Shown here: positions 1 through 8,526 of the stretch, one piece after another
Layout: every line of letters begins with the position of its first letter
Numbering within the stretch: the stretch's first letter is position 1
Assembly (NCBI GenBank): GCA_004151065.3
Contig: NWUY0300002798.1
Location: 64,776-82,483, forward strand
Length of the DNA stretch: 17,708 bases
Source of the DNA: Larix sibirica
Lineage: Eukaryota > Streptophyta > Pinopsida > Pinales > Pinaceae
Direction: 5' to 3'
Notes under the pieces: generated by a model
What the model was told of the DNA's origin: nothing
Database searches by the model: none
The model's input: the letters and a program-made list of their open reading frames with translations, nothing else
Program-made: the position numbers and the translations under genes

Positions 1-427
1 GAGGGAGCCAGGAGGCCGAGCAGCCAGCGGGAGGCCGCGAGGAAAACGGGCCAAATCCCTAGCCGCGCAGGAGCAGGAACCCTAGCTATTCAAAATCCGT
101 CCTCGACCTATGCCTTCCTGGAGAGCACATCTAAAACTATATATTACTGTTGTTCTCATGCACTCATTTTTTTATAAATTTGAGTGAATCTTCTAGCCAT
201 TCTAGACACTCGTACCCTTGATTTTCCTATTTTTGCATTGCAGAAACTATTGTAATGTTTGTTGAATTCTGCCACACGACTTACTTTTTTTCTTGTTTAG
301 GGGTTGAGTTCCATGTCACATTTGAGGCCAGTAAAGTCAAGCTTGTCTTAGGTTTGGACAATTGACGTCTTTTACGATCATTAGTTGAACATTAATAAAA
401 TTATCTTATCTTATCTTATCTTATCAA
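1..427 (+). mobile_element. 3' end of a plus-strand non-LTR-like retroelement
   Basis: The window opens in GC-rich sequence (1-75) that turns AT-rich and ends in ATTAATAAAA followed at once by five TTATC units. A short AATAAA-like stretch running into a simple-sequence tail is a common 3' end for plant non-LTR retrotransposons. Another element in this window ends in a similar way (CTAATAAAA...TTATCTC, 8490-8510). I see no protein motif, and the 5' part lies outside the window, so the family is unknown. The alternative is that the repeat is the tail of the neighbouring minus-strand LINE, read as GATAA units. The AATAAA-like context on the plus strand makes the plus orientation more likely. Confidence 0.4.
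401..425 (+). repeat. Pentanucleotide repeat (TTATC)5
   Basis: Five perfect TTATC units directly follow ATTAATAAAA. They are best read as the tail of the element at 1-427. On the other strand they read as GATAA units. Confidence 0.9.
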
Positions 428-428
428 N
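428..428. other. Ambiguous base (N)
   Basis: The only N in the window sits three bases after the TTATC array, at the border between the first element and the 3' UTR of LINE A. It may be a base-call problem next to the simple repeat or a closed gap. The exact boundary of the two elements is therefore uncertain. Confidence 0.95.
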
Positions 429-796
429 GCTTTCTCAACAATTTCAAAATGTCATGAAAAAAGACATTTACCTCTATTTCTTAAAAACCTAAACTTCATG
501 GAAAATAGTTTTTAATTGAAAGATCACTAACAATCAGCTATAGTGAGAAAACATGTAGACAAAATCAGAAGCTTATAGCTTTACCTAATAGCAGATCATT
601 GCTGGAACTTTACATAGATTTTTTCAAAACCAACCGCAATTGAAAAAACCTCAGAAGGCATGTTTAGCCAATTAAAGCCTTGATTCCATCAAGCTCAACA
701 AGTTCGAGCTTCATGAAAAACTAAATTAACCAATATTCTTCACTGACCAGATCAACAAAAATCTTGAATGAACCCATTTTTAATACCATTTTCTTC

Positions 797-1066
797 CTAC
801 ATAATGTGACATTCTCCTTGCATTGAATTTAGCCCTAACTTTGAAAGAGCATCCGCCTCGAAATTCCTTTTATTGTATATATGTTTAAAATAGATGGCAT
901 CCATTCGATTCTTTAGTCGTATGATTTCCTCCAGGATAGGTTCCAAGTAGATATTGTGGAAAACTTGTATCCCCGTGATCCAATCAATGAATAGTAGTGA
1001 GTCCTCAAAAAATTTCAAATGGGAAATATTGTGATCTACTGCCATCGTTAACAAGAGTTTAAGAGC
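797..1066 (-). pseudogene. LINE A RNase H C-terminal part
   Basis: The frame reads ALKLLLTMAVDHNISHLKFF, then EDSLLFIDWI, and ends with KHIYNKRNFEADALSKLGL. The Asp of EDS and of EADALS match two of the four acidic catalytic residues of RNase H. The domain is cut by the insertion at 1067-1560. Across the insertion the frame continues at 1577 and reads ALLT-Stop-A: a TAA (1586-1584) stands where relatives have the catalytic Glu of an AEL(L)ALK motif. This equivalence is inferred from family knowledge. The ATG that opens the frame at 1069 lies partly in the inserted DNA and is an artefact. Confidence 0.85.
1050..1066. repeat. Target-site duplication, copy 1 (17 bp)
   Basis: AACAAGAGTTTAAGAGC is identical to 1561-1577 and borders the inserted element on its 5' side. 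Confidence 0.9.
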
Positions 1067-1560
1067 CATTGGCGAAGCTACGTCGGAATATCCAGAACAT
1101 CAGCATGAATGTTGTTGAACGTCACGAGAGCCGGTTCAACCAATTGAAAGAGATTATGGAAGCAATGCAAGTTGACGTTAATGGAATCTACCCCCGGAAC
1201 CGTGAACCAAAAGGAGAACGTGTAGAGGCCTCCCCAATGGACGAAGCATCGGTTTCTCAACCCAAAGTTGAAGAAGTAAATGCGCAGGAATGAAGCCTTT
1301 TATCTCTCCTTTTTGTTTCAAGTCACTAGATGTTTTTTTGTATAATCCTGGTAGGACAATTTATAAGAGTTTACACGGTCAGAAGTTGGAGGTCAAATTT
1401 TGTTAAACTATGTAAACTTGTTGAGCATATGGAAGTCTTTGTAGCACTGTACTGCACTAAAAATTTATTTTTTGGAATCTTGGGCTTTTTGCAGCCCTAG
1501 GGGCATATGTAAATTCCTCTTTTTATATAATATAAACCCTTTTCTCATTTCTATTAAAAA
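1067..1560 (+). mobile_element. Poly(A)-tailed retroinsertion inside LINE A RNase H
   Basis: A 494-bp segment lies between perfect 17-bp direct repeats (1050-1066 and 1561-1577) and ends in an A run (1556-1562), the signature of target-primed reverse transcription by a LINE enzyme. It carries the end of an ORF at its left edge and about 265 bp of 3' UTR ending TTTCTATTAAAAA. Removing the insert and one repeat restores the RNase H reading frame of LINE A. The ORF begins right at the junction without its own ATG, so the copy is 5'-truncated. It could be a fragment of a non-LTR element or a processed cellular transcript; I cannot tell which. Confidence 0.85.
1069..1293 (+). CDS. 3' fragment of an unrecognised ORF carried by the retroinsertion
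   Basis: The frame is open from the 5' junction of the insert to a TGA at 1291-1293 (74 codons, no ATG at the edge, first ATG internal). The peptide begins with a basic segment and then a helical, heptad-like stretch (ERHESRFNQLKEIMEAM) suggesting a short coiled coil. It ends in an acidic, Pro/Ser/Glu-rich tail (PMDEASVSQPKVEEVNAQE). I recognise no domain. Since the insert is truncated, this should be the C-terminus of a longer protein. It is not expected to be expressed here. Confidence 0.45.
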   Translation: MAKLRRNIQNISMNVVERHESRFNQLKEIMEAMQVDVNGIYPRNREPKGERVEASPMDEASVSQPKVEEVNAQE

Positions 1561-1577
1561 AACAAGAGTTTAAGAGC
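1561..1577. repeat. Target-site duplication, copy 2 (17 bp)
   Basis: This is identical to 1050-1066 and follows the A run of the insert directly. The two leading A bases may belong to either the tail or the duplication. Confidence 0.9.
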
Positions 1578-2809
1578 TAATAATTATGCATAATTGTTTG
1601 TTCCAACTCCCAAAACATCCTTAAAATATAACTTTTTCTCCTTTTATAAATGTATAATTCCTCCTAATCCACTCAAACTTTGATACTAGACGTCACACTA
1701 TCAAAATAAGACAAATCCATATTCCCGTTGATTTCCTCAATGGATATTTTCCTTAATTTTAAGTTAATAGGAACCTAAGGAAAACTATGCAAAATAGATA
1801 TGGTCTGATTTGCACATAGGTTAGTGTTGATGAAAAGGTCTTCAAACAGGCTATTGTTTCTTGAAACCCATATTTTCCACATTGATATTAATGGAAGAGC
1901 AGAGATCGAGCTAAACTCCTTGTTTTGAACCCACATTTTTAAAACTTAATGAATAGAGTGGCCTGACAAAACACACCAGATCTAAAGAATGTTTTCCAAA
2001 TTTTTCCAAGCAATCCTCGTATAATTGCATTCCATGAATAAATGAATATTTGTCTCCTCTACAGATTTACATAGTTGACATCTCCTTGGCCCCTAATTGT
2101 TTCTTCTTTGGAGAATATCCCAAGTCAAGACGCGGTTATTTAGGATGAACCACATTATAATTTTTTCTTTAAAGGGACATTTAAACTTCCAAATTACTTT
2201 CCACCACACAACTTGTTCAATCCCTGGATTAGGCGCCATCAAAATATCATAACTGACTTTTGGCATATAAATACCATGAGGGTCATGAACTAAAACTAGA
2301 GAATCTTTATGATTTTGTAGATGGACATGATTCAACCAAATTTGATTAGTAAAAGACTTCCAATGGATGCAATACTCGTCTCTGAACCCAAGATAATCCG
2401 CATTACGCCACCCTTGTCTCTTCCAATTTGTACTTCCTTGGATGGCAATCTGGTTCATGGTGTATTTTCCTCCAAAATTGAGTTGCAAAATCATATGGAA
2501 CAGAAGGTTGTGGCATGAACCACTCCCAATCCAAGGATCCTCTCCTAAGCAAACATTTTTGCCATCACCAATTTTCCAAACAAGTCCTTCTTCAATCACT
2601 TTAAAGGAGAGAACATCCACTTTCCACATCACCAAACCATTATAATAAGACTCAACAGGTTTCCAAATCCATTTTAAGAGAGTTATTCAAGCTATGTATT
2701 TCTACATCATAAATTCATTCCATAAACCCGAACTTTTTAATAGTCTCCAACCACTCTTTGTTGCTAGCGCCGAAGAAAAAGAATGAAGATTCTTTATCCC
2801 ACATCCTCC
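1578..2809 (-). pseudogene. LINE A zf-RVT region and linker, broken
   Basis: Beyond the stop at 2810 the same frame continues GGCGIKNLHSFSSALATKSG, the conserved post-thumb block of plant LINEs, and then VWKIGDGKNVCLGEDPWIG. An in-frame TAG (2095-2093) precedes a zinc-binding motif of the form Cys-x2-Cys-x9-His-x4-Cys: CQLC with cysteine codons at 2080-2078 and 2071-2069, His at 2044-2042 and Cys at 2029-2027. Next comes WKIWVSRNNSLFED, matching the Trp/Arg-Asn block before RNase H. The YFDS tetrapeptide near 1715 probably marks the first RNase H aspartate. Several stops are scattered through the region. Confidence 0.85.
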
Positions 2810-4494
2810 CTAATGTATTGGCAAACATAGAGCTTGCCATTTAATCCACACATACCCCTTTTGATCCAAGCTACCAGACCATAAAAATTTGAATAACATT
2901 TTCGTAATACTATCCAGGACACCTCGAGGGATCCAGGAGAGAGTCATCCAAAAAAAAGGCATGGCTTCCGACACAACCTTCGATAGAACTAGTCTGTCTC
3001 CTTTTGATAACCAATGGTGAGTCCAATATGAGATCCTCTTCTCACATTTTGAGATTAGCCAATTCGAATTGTTTTTATAGTATGTAATTGCCTTAATACA
3101 AAACCACAGATAATTCAAACCATCATCTAGCTTGAACTGGGTGAACTGAAGAAGATCCTGGATTTTTTTCATGTCCTCGGACTTGATTCCTTCGCCCGTC
3201 ATAAAATACTTTCTTATGTTTACTACCATTCTAGTAGCATAGCAAAATAATTCGAGGAGAGAAGCTAAATTTTCAACATCCCTGATAGTGCCATCACAAC
3301 ATATTAAAATATCATCAACAAATAAAATATGAGATAACAAACACATACCAACAATATTGATTCCTTTTACGTGCCAGTTCTTTTTGCTTCAAGAAGTATC
3401 CTGCTAAGACCATCAACTACAAAAAGAAAGAGTCGCAAGCGGCGATCCTTGTCTAATGCCTTTGGAAGGTCTGAAAAAATTGGTTTCCACACCATTGACC
3501 AATATTGAGAATGAAACATATGTAATGCAAACCACCACCCACCAAGGAGTACATGAAAAACCCATTTGAACCAAAAACATTTTCACATAAGCCCAATTGT
3601 CCATGTCATATGCCTTTGATAAATCAAGTTTGATTACAATATAATTTAAATTTTTTGTCTTTATAGAATGAATTCCTTCCCGAGCTACTTTGACCACATC
3701 ATGAATCTATCTTCTTGGGAGAAACCCAAATTTCTCCACGGAAATGCATGTAGACAACAACGACTTTATTCTTCTAGTAATTAGCTTTGCCATAATCTTG
3801 TATATAGAATTGCATAAAGGAATTGGACAGAAATCATTAAATGTATCCGGCTTATCCGATTTAGGGATCGGAGATATGAAAGATGCATTAAAATATGTTA
3901 GCATATTCCCACTTTTTATGAAATCCTCAACCACCCTTAAAAGGTTATGACCCAAAACTCCAAATAGCCCAATAAAATATTCAACTGGCAACCCATAAAG
4001 GTTCGGAATTTTTCCCCTTTTGAGACTGAATAATATCCTCGAGTTCATCAACCGTAATATATTTCATTAGCCTATAATTATCATCGTTATTAACAAAGCA
4101 AGGAAAAATTTGAATGATTTTTATAGTTTCGGCTAGCTTTTCTCGACCTTCCACTCTAAACAGACGGTCGAAATGATGAATGTCAACCGTTGTTATGTCT
4201 TCAAATTTATTTACTACTAAACCTTCTTTATTTTTTATAATCCAAATAGTATTGACATTTCTTCTGTGACTAAAAAAAATGATAGAAGAACTTTGTATAC
4301 TCATTTCCCTCTGCCAGCCACAAAGCTCTACTTTTTAGCCTCCACTCAACTTCCTTCGACATAAGAATATCCCTTGTTTTCTTTTCTAACTCCAATAAAA
4401 CTGATTTCATCTCATATGAAGAAATCCCCATACAGTCAGAGTCATTGATCTCTGTTATTTGATGCTCAATTTCTCTTAATTCTTTTTCAATCAC
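2810..4494 (-). pseudogene. LINE A reverse transcriptase domain, broken
   Basis: The pre-RT helix region (IEKELREIEHQI, then WLAEGNEYTKFF) leads into SHRRNVNTIW after a one-base slip in an 8-base A run (4272-4279). After a second slip near 4035 the frame gives YGLPVEYFIGLFG and SFISPIPKSDKPDTFNDF, the conserved RT entry block. FGFLPRR is followed by TAG (3709-3707) and then IHDVVKVAREGIHSIKTK in the same frame. Motif A is KLDLSKAYD (Asp at 3625-3623), motif B is KGIRQGSPLA and motif C is HILFVDD (3322-3311), so all three catalytic aspartates remain. A slip near 3435 and a stop near 3390 separate motifs B and C. The thumb region (YWTHHWLSKGDRLVLSKVV) runs to a stop at 2812-2810. Confidence 0.92.
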
Positions 4495-4512
4495 ATCCCT
4501 CTTTTTAATAGA

Positions 4513-5387
4513 CTAGTTGACTGAAAGTTCCTTGGATTTCTTTAATTTTTCTAAAAATTGTAATGCAACTGAGGCTTTACCGGATTTGTTAAAAGGGATC
4601 CAAGCATCTTTTAGCATAAAAACAAAGTCACTATTTTCCAAACAATCTGAGTTGAATTTAAAAGTAGATGTAGGTTTGGAATCAACTTCGACAATTTCCA
4701 AATCAATTGGCAGGTGATCGGATTCACCCCCACCTCCAACCCATTGTCTAATCCTGATTGAGAGGTCTAGCAAGCTTTCTCCAATAAGAAACCTGTCCAA
4801 TATTTTCACTATTCTAGCTTGACTATAACACCTATTTCTCCAAGTGGTTTTAGATTTGAAGGATCTATATCGATGAGCCCTACAACTTCCAGTTTCCTAA
4901 CAAAGTATTCATATATTACATATTTTTGAGCCGAAGATCCCCAGATCTCGGAAAAACCTGTCGGAAAATCCAAATATCCTCCTAAAATAATATTCTTGCT
5001 TTTCAGAAAATCATTTGACATAAATGAGTCCTAGAAGGGAACACGATCTAAGTAAGGGCCATAAACATTCAAAAGAAGAAATTCCTTCCCCAAAGCATGC
5101 AAGAAAAAACCTATACCTAAAACCGAATCCAAACCCGAAGAAGAATTTAAATGTATACTTTGAGTTCACCATTCGGTAATTAAACCTACAGATCTACCTT
5201 TTGCATCATAACAACAAAAATCCCATGCAACTAAAAGCTTGCTTAGATCCTTAACAATCTTATCATCAACTCACATCAATTCTTGAAGAAATAACACATC
5301 TGGCCTAATTGATTCTACTAGACATTGAATTGCTAATATTTTTGGGTGATTAGCTGACCCTCTGCAATTCAAGGAACAAATTATCAT
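4513..5387 (-). pseudogene. LINE A endonuclease domain (APE-like), broken
   Basis: From the start codon the frame reads MIICSLNCRGS and then PDVLFLQE, the N-terminal metal-binding motifs of the exonuclease/endonuclease/phosphatase fold. After stops at 5271, 5166 and 5031 it continues as NIILGGYLDFPTGFSEIWG. Functional relatives have GGDLN here, so the catalytic Asp appears replaced by Tyr (codon 4976-4974). A one-base deletion near 4848 shifts the frame: the next frame resumes as TWRNRCYSQARIVKILDRF, a conserved block of these enzymes. The terminal ESDHLPI motif, with the catalytic Asp-His pair at 4719-4714, is kept. A TAG at 4515-4513 interrupts the linker to the reverse transcriptase. Confidence 0.88.
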
Positions 5388-6598
5388 TGGGTAAATTTCT
5401 CTAGGGAATATGCTACTCTAAGCGCCCTAATGATATACCTTTGGGTACCTGCCTCCACCCCCCAAAAAGTGCATTCCTGTGCCTTTTGTAGGAAATATTT
5501 CCTTCCCTTTACCCCAGAGTGAATATTCCTAGGAGTTTTTTCCCAAACCCCCAAAACTAGGTTGAATGGAAGGAGTCATATGGGACCTGAGCTTCGAGTT
5601 ATAGGGTTCCCCCCGAAAGGGTCGAAAGGAGCATAGAAAAAGGATAAAGACTCGTTTAATGGATTCAGACTATAACTAGACCTTGAAGGCGATTATAACT
5701 GGAAATATCCGCTATTTGTTTTAGAAGGCCAATATCATGGTTTGATGGGAAATCCAGTTTTAAAGGTATTAAGTCTGACTTTGACTTACATACAAATTCC
5801 AAAGGCGATTTCTCCTTCTGAGGAGCAGCTTCCAACACCAGATCCCGAGCTTTTAAAGTAGCAATCCCTTCTCATTAAAGGTTTTTCGAGAACTCCAAAC
5901 CCAAAACCTCCTTAAACAAACACCTATCTTTGAAAGATACATTCTTATTTGTCTCCATAGGAAATCCCTCGAGCAAGATCCCCTTCTATGGTTCAATGTC
6001 TTAAGCCAAAATCCGAAAATTTGGCAATGTAATTTCCTTTAAAGAAGACTCCTCTAGTCTAAGATTTTTGCTTCTTCAACTTTGACTAGACAAAAATTGA
6101 ATGCTTCACTGAATTCTTTCCAATCAGAGACTCGAGAGGATTCGCTTTGGACTTATACCAGTCATTATATACATCTTTCTTAAGCCATACTCTTCTTTTG
6201 AACGACATAGGACAATTCCCCACTGAATGGCCATATTGATGGCACCTGTTACATTTGAAAGGAATACTAAGATAATCCAAATTTTGGATATATGAACAGG
6301 AGCTGACATGTAACACAATGGTATCAGCCAACCCTTCTCTCAAATCCAACTTCACCAGAATCTTAGCCATATTCATACGGCTTGACTGGAAATATGAGTA
6401 ATCATCTTCTAGAAAACTCCCTAGAGAATTCCCTATAGCCTTGTAGATATCTGGTGACCAAAGTTCGAAAGGAAGGTTCGACATCTTGATCCAAACTAGG
6501 ATAATATTGGCTCTTTCCAAGGAGGCATTGAATAGCGAGGACCTGTGGTTAAGAAATAGAGGGTAGGAATACCAATTCCATGAACAATAATGGGTCAT
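5384..6598 (-). pseudogene. LINE A ORF1 remnant: DUF4283-like nucleic-acid binding protein with CCHC knuckle
   Basis: The clear part (6598-6086, 170 codons) starts inside the DUF4283-like domain: YPLFLNHRSSLFN, then ILVWIKMSNLPFELWSPD and AIGNSLGSFLEDD. It then gives a zinc knuckle CNRCHQYGHSVGNC of the form Cys-x2-Cys-x4-His-x4-Cys. This is the gag-like RNA-binding protein of plant LINEs. The N-terminal third of DUF4283 is missing, so the start shown is not a true start. After TAG at 6088-6086 the region to 5384 is readable only with stops. The stretch from about 5690 onward is nearly open in one frame (for example RNIHSGVKGRKYFLQKAQ) and ends in a TGA overlapping the ORF2 ATG. Confidence 0.85.
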
Positions 6599-7017
6599 TT
6601 AGGGGTTGTTATTTAGGATTTGTTTGTACTAATGGATCGTCTTCTTTCTTTTTTTAACAGGAACAGTTAAGAGTCATTTATAACAAAAAAAGAGGGATTA
6701 AAAAATAGAAGAGAATGACTTCTCTCTAATAGAGCTAATGTCTGCGTCATCTTGCTTCTCTTTAACAAAATTGAAGTTGTTTTTGTAAAGTCCTATTCTA
6801 TGGAGACTATAGCTCCTTGCATATTGCCCAAGTAGAAAGATTACAAAGCAGAACATATTGAAAATGCAGAGGTGTTTCTTTTACTGCGTAATTGTGGCAA
6901 AAAGAAATGTCTGTAGTAGATTATGCTCTATAGACTAAACTGTAAACAGAAAGAGACATATCCAGAAAACTGTAAAGAAAAGGCAGAAATTCCAAAAAAA
7001 CAAGGCCTTGAGGGGTC
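6599..7017. other. Non-coding stretch between LINE A and the unidentified minus-strand ORF
   Basis: No ORF or domain is visible. A seven-base T run (6649-6655) inside a T/C-rich tract reads as A7 on the minus strand, so this may be the 3' UTR and A-tail of a minus-strand retroposed transcript carrying the ORF at 7108-7842. No target-site duplication could be matched. Confidence 0.4.
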
Positions 7018-7107
7018 TCAACGGTGTCCATAGTGTTGAGCTAGAGGTCCAGGAACGCTTTCAACAGATGGGTCTTGTTGTTTGCCAAAATTCGATTTTG
7101 CACTGTC

Positions 7108-7842
7108 CTACATGCCTGGAAGGCAGCGACTGACCTCTTCACGGAGCTTGTCAATTTTTCCTTCAATATCAATGATATTCCTGTTATTGTCGTCGGTTTT
7201 GGACTCAATGTTTGAAATGTTGAGAACCGCATAGTCTAGGGTTTCAGAGATGGTGCCAATTCTTCCATTCATCAGGGTATTCCTATTTCGAACTTCAGTG
7301 ATGGTAGATGAAAGTAGAGTGTATATCCTTCCCAGTGCTTTCTTCAGGTCAACATTTTCGGCCCTGATATGCCGAAGTTGCTCCTCCGTGCCTGCCATCT
7401 CGAGATTGTCCTCAACCGCGGTGAGATTAAGAGTGTGGGATAATAGGGCTTTCTTGGAGTTTTCCAGAGATAATGAGCTGAGATTCTGTAAAGTGGAAGG
7501 AGACTCTGCAGGCAGAGACGTGTGACAAAGGAGACAGTGAGAAGGGAGATGCCCGGAGTTAGGGATAGCACCCGCGAAGGATGCTAAGTGAAACGCAGAG
7601 GGAAAGTCTCCCATTACATAGGGAGCCCGAGACTGAAGCAAAGAGGACTTGACTGGAGGCGAGGTAGAACTGAGCGGGAGGAATGAAGAGTGCAAGAGGG
7701 TATAATAAGGCGTGCCATCCCAGGGGGTAAACCAAGGCGCCATTAATGCATAGTCAGGGCAGGTGAAAGGTGGCAGGAATGGGACGCCACGCGGAGGGAA
7801 GGCGTTAATGCCCAAGTGAGAGGAAAAAAGGATGGGAGTCAT
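7108..7842 (-). CDS. Unidentified 244-residue protein: Pro/Ser-rich N-terminus, coiled-coil C-terminus
   Basis: This is the longest intact frame in the window. Residues 1-60 are rich in Pro, Phe and aromatic residues (FPPRGVPFLPPFTCPDYAL). Residues 60-130 are Ser/Leu-rich. From about residue 148 (MAGTEEQLRHIRAENVDLKK) to the end it is strongly helical with heptad spacing of Leu and Ile (ISNIESKTDDNNRNIIDIEG, KIDKLREEV), so a coiled coil is likely. After the TAG the frame stays open for 29 more codons to a TGA at 7018-7020, so the TAG may be a nonsense mutation. Upstream the frame is also open for about 25 codons (SFIWKNVGSPKSLPSPFPRY), so the start is uncertain. I recognise no family. A transposable-element gag-like protein or a retroposed host gene are both possible. 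Confidence 0.5.
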   Translation of the reverse strand: MTPILFSSHLGINAFPPRGVPFLPPFTCPDYALMAPWFTPWDGTPYYTLLHSSFLPLSSTSPPVKSSLLQSRAPYVMGDFPSAFHLASFAGAIPNSGHLPSHCLLCHTSLPAESPSTLQNLSSLSLENSKKALLSHTLNLTAVEDNLEMAGTEEQLRHIRAENVDLKKALGRIYTLLSSTITEVRNRNTLMNGRIGTISETLDYAVLNISNIESKTDDNNRNIIDIEGKIDKLREEVSRCLPGM

Positions 7843-7871
7843 AAGGAGATGGTAACGGGGAAAAGGAGAAG

Positions 7872-7949
7872 GTAAAGACTTAGGGGATCCAACATTTTTC
7901 CAAATAAAGCTACAATATGTAAAGACTTAGGGGATCCAACATTTTTCCA
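7872..7949. repeat. Direct repeat, two identical 31-bp copies (period 47)
   Basis: Positions 7872-7902 and 7919-7949 are identical over 31 bases and include CTTAGGGGATCCAAC. They lie just upstream (minus-strand sense) of the ORF at 7108-7842. The perfect identity suggests a recent local duplication. Confidence 0.9.
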
Positions 7950-7977
7950 GATTATCCAAAATGTTGGATCCCCTAAG
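7926..7977. repeat. Perfect 20-bp inverted repeat with 12-base loop
   Basis: Positions 7926-7945 are the exact reverse complement of 7958-7977, with GGATCC in each arm. The left arm overlaps the second direct repeat, and the first direct repeat could pair equally well with 7958-7977. It marks the point where the minus-strand ORF block meets the plus-strand 3' end at 7978-8526. Confidence 0.9.
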
Positions 7978-8526
7978 CTGCTACACAAACTCTAATGCAC
8001 AAACTCTTAGGGGAGCACAATAAAGTAGTGGCAACTATCCAAGGTAAAATGAAGGAGATGAAAGACCTGCACATACTTTTTGAAATTATGGAGGGTAAGG
8101 TGGGTATCATGGAGTAATGTGTAGAACTTCAGAAGACATGCGCTTTTATCTCAACTTGAGGCACGAAGAACAAGCCCATCATTCTAGATGACAAACTAGA
8201 ATAAGTAGCATGTTGTGCCCTCTAAGCACAACCGGACTTATAGGTTTTTTGGAATCATGCAAGTTTCGGATTTTTTACCAATCTTATAGTTAGTAATGAA
8301 AGCCTTAGTTCCACTAATACCAGCTTTTATTTTAATATTGATAACCATCTAGAAAAAATTATAAGTAAATTCTGTAAGACTGTCATAAACATTTTGATTC
8401 TACAAACTCTGTTTTACTACCTGGTCTCTCCTAGAGCCAAGCTACAATATGTAATGACCATAAATATTATACTTCGATTCTTGTTTATCACTAATAAAAG
8501 GTTTTATCTCTTGCTTACGAAAAAAA
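7978..8526 (+). mobile_element. 3' end of a plus-strand retroelement or retroposed transcript
   Basis: A broken frame starts at 7995 (MHKLLGEHNKVVATIQGKMK), stops at TAA 8115-8117, and continues in frame to TGA 8157-8159. It is Lys/Glu-rich and helical, with no domain I know. About 360 bp of AT-rich 3' sequence follows, ending CTAATAAAAGG...TTGCTTACG and an A run (8520-8526). That pattern fits a non-LTR or retroposed 3' end. No target-site duplication was found. The 16-base sequence AAGCTACAATATGTAA occurs at 8439-8454 and also at 7907-7922. Because the neighbouring block runs on the other strand, this could be the 3' half of a 5'-inverted insertion. Confidence 0.45.

Larger units (their letters stand above)
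797..5387 (-). pseudogene. LINE A ORF2 remnant: endonuclease, reverse transcriptase, RNase H
   Basis: ORF2 starts at the ATG 5387-5385, which begins an endonuclease domain (MIICSLNCRGS, typical of L1-type APE endonucleases), and ends with the RNase H motif EADALSKLGL shortly before 797. Without the 511-bp insertion it covers about 1,360 codons, a normal length for plant LINE ORF2. It would nick target DNA, reverse-transcribe the element RNA and remove RNA with RNase H. In-frame stops are visible at 5271, 5166, 5031, 4513, 3707, 2810 and 2093, and others follow. Reading-frame slips lie near 4848, at the 8-base A run 4272-4279, near 4035 and near 3435. Many stops fit a single base change from glutamine (CAG to TAG), as expected of slow neutral decay. 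Confidence 0.92.
429..6640 (-). mobile_element. LINE A: decayed plant L1-type retrotransposon with RNase H
   Basis: Read on the minus strand this is one element: ORF1 with a CCHC knuckle (6598-5384), then ORF2 with endonuclease, reverse transcriptase, zf-RVT region and RNase H (5387-797), then about 370 bp of 3' UTR. The order and domains are those of plant L1-type LINEs carrying a C-terminal RNase H. Every domain contains in-frame stops or single-base shifts, so the copy is dead. The 5' limit is set near 6640: the ORF1 N-terminal part is missing beyond about 6600 and a seven-base T run (6649-6655) marks another element's end. No flanking target-site duplication was found. A younger insertion (1067-1560) splits the RNase H region. 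Confidence 0.9.

Noticed and set aside
401-425. GATAAG units read as light-responsive I-box elements on the minus strand
   Set aside because: They form a regular pentamer array at a retroelement end, so a promoter role is not supported.
2321-2645. Plus-strand ORFs of 65-67 codons
   Set aside because: They are antisense shadows of the LINE A linker region, which has clear family motifs on the minus strand.
3744-3950. Plus-strand ORF of 68 codons
   Set aside because: It is antisense to the conserved RT block of LINE A (PIPKSDKPDTFNDF).
6124-6318. Minus-strand ORF of 64 codons
   Set aside because: It is an alternative frame over the CCHC knuckle of LINE A ORF1.
6599-6660. Target-site duplication for LINE A or the 6641-7978 block
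   Set aside because: I compared sequences next to the T run with those beyond 7842, 7978 and 8527 and found no convincing match.
7250-7525. Plus-strand ORF of 91 codons
   Set aside because: It is antisense to the coiled-coil ORF at 7108-7842, which has the more protein-like composition and greater length.
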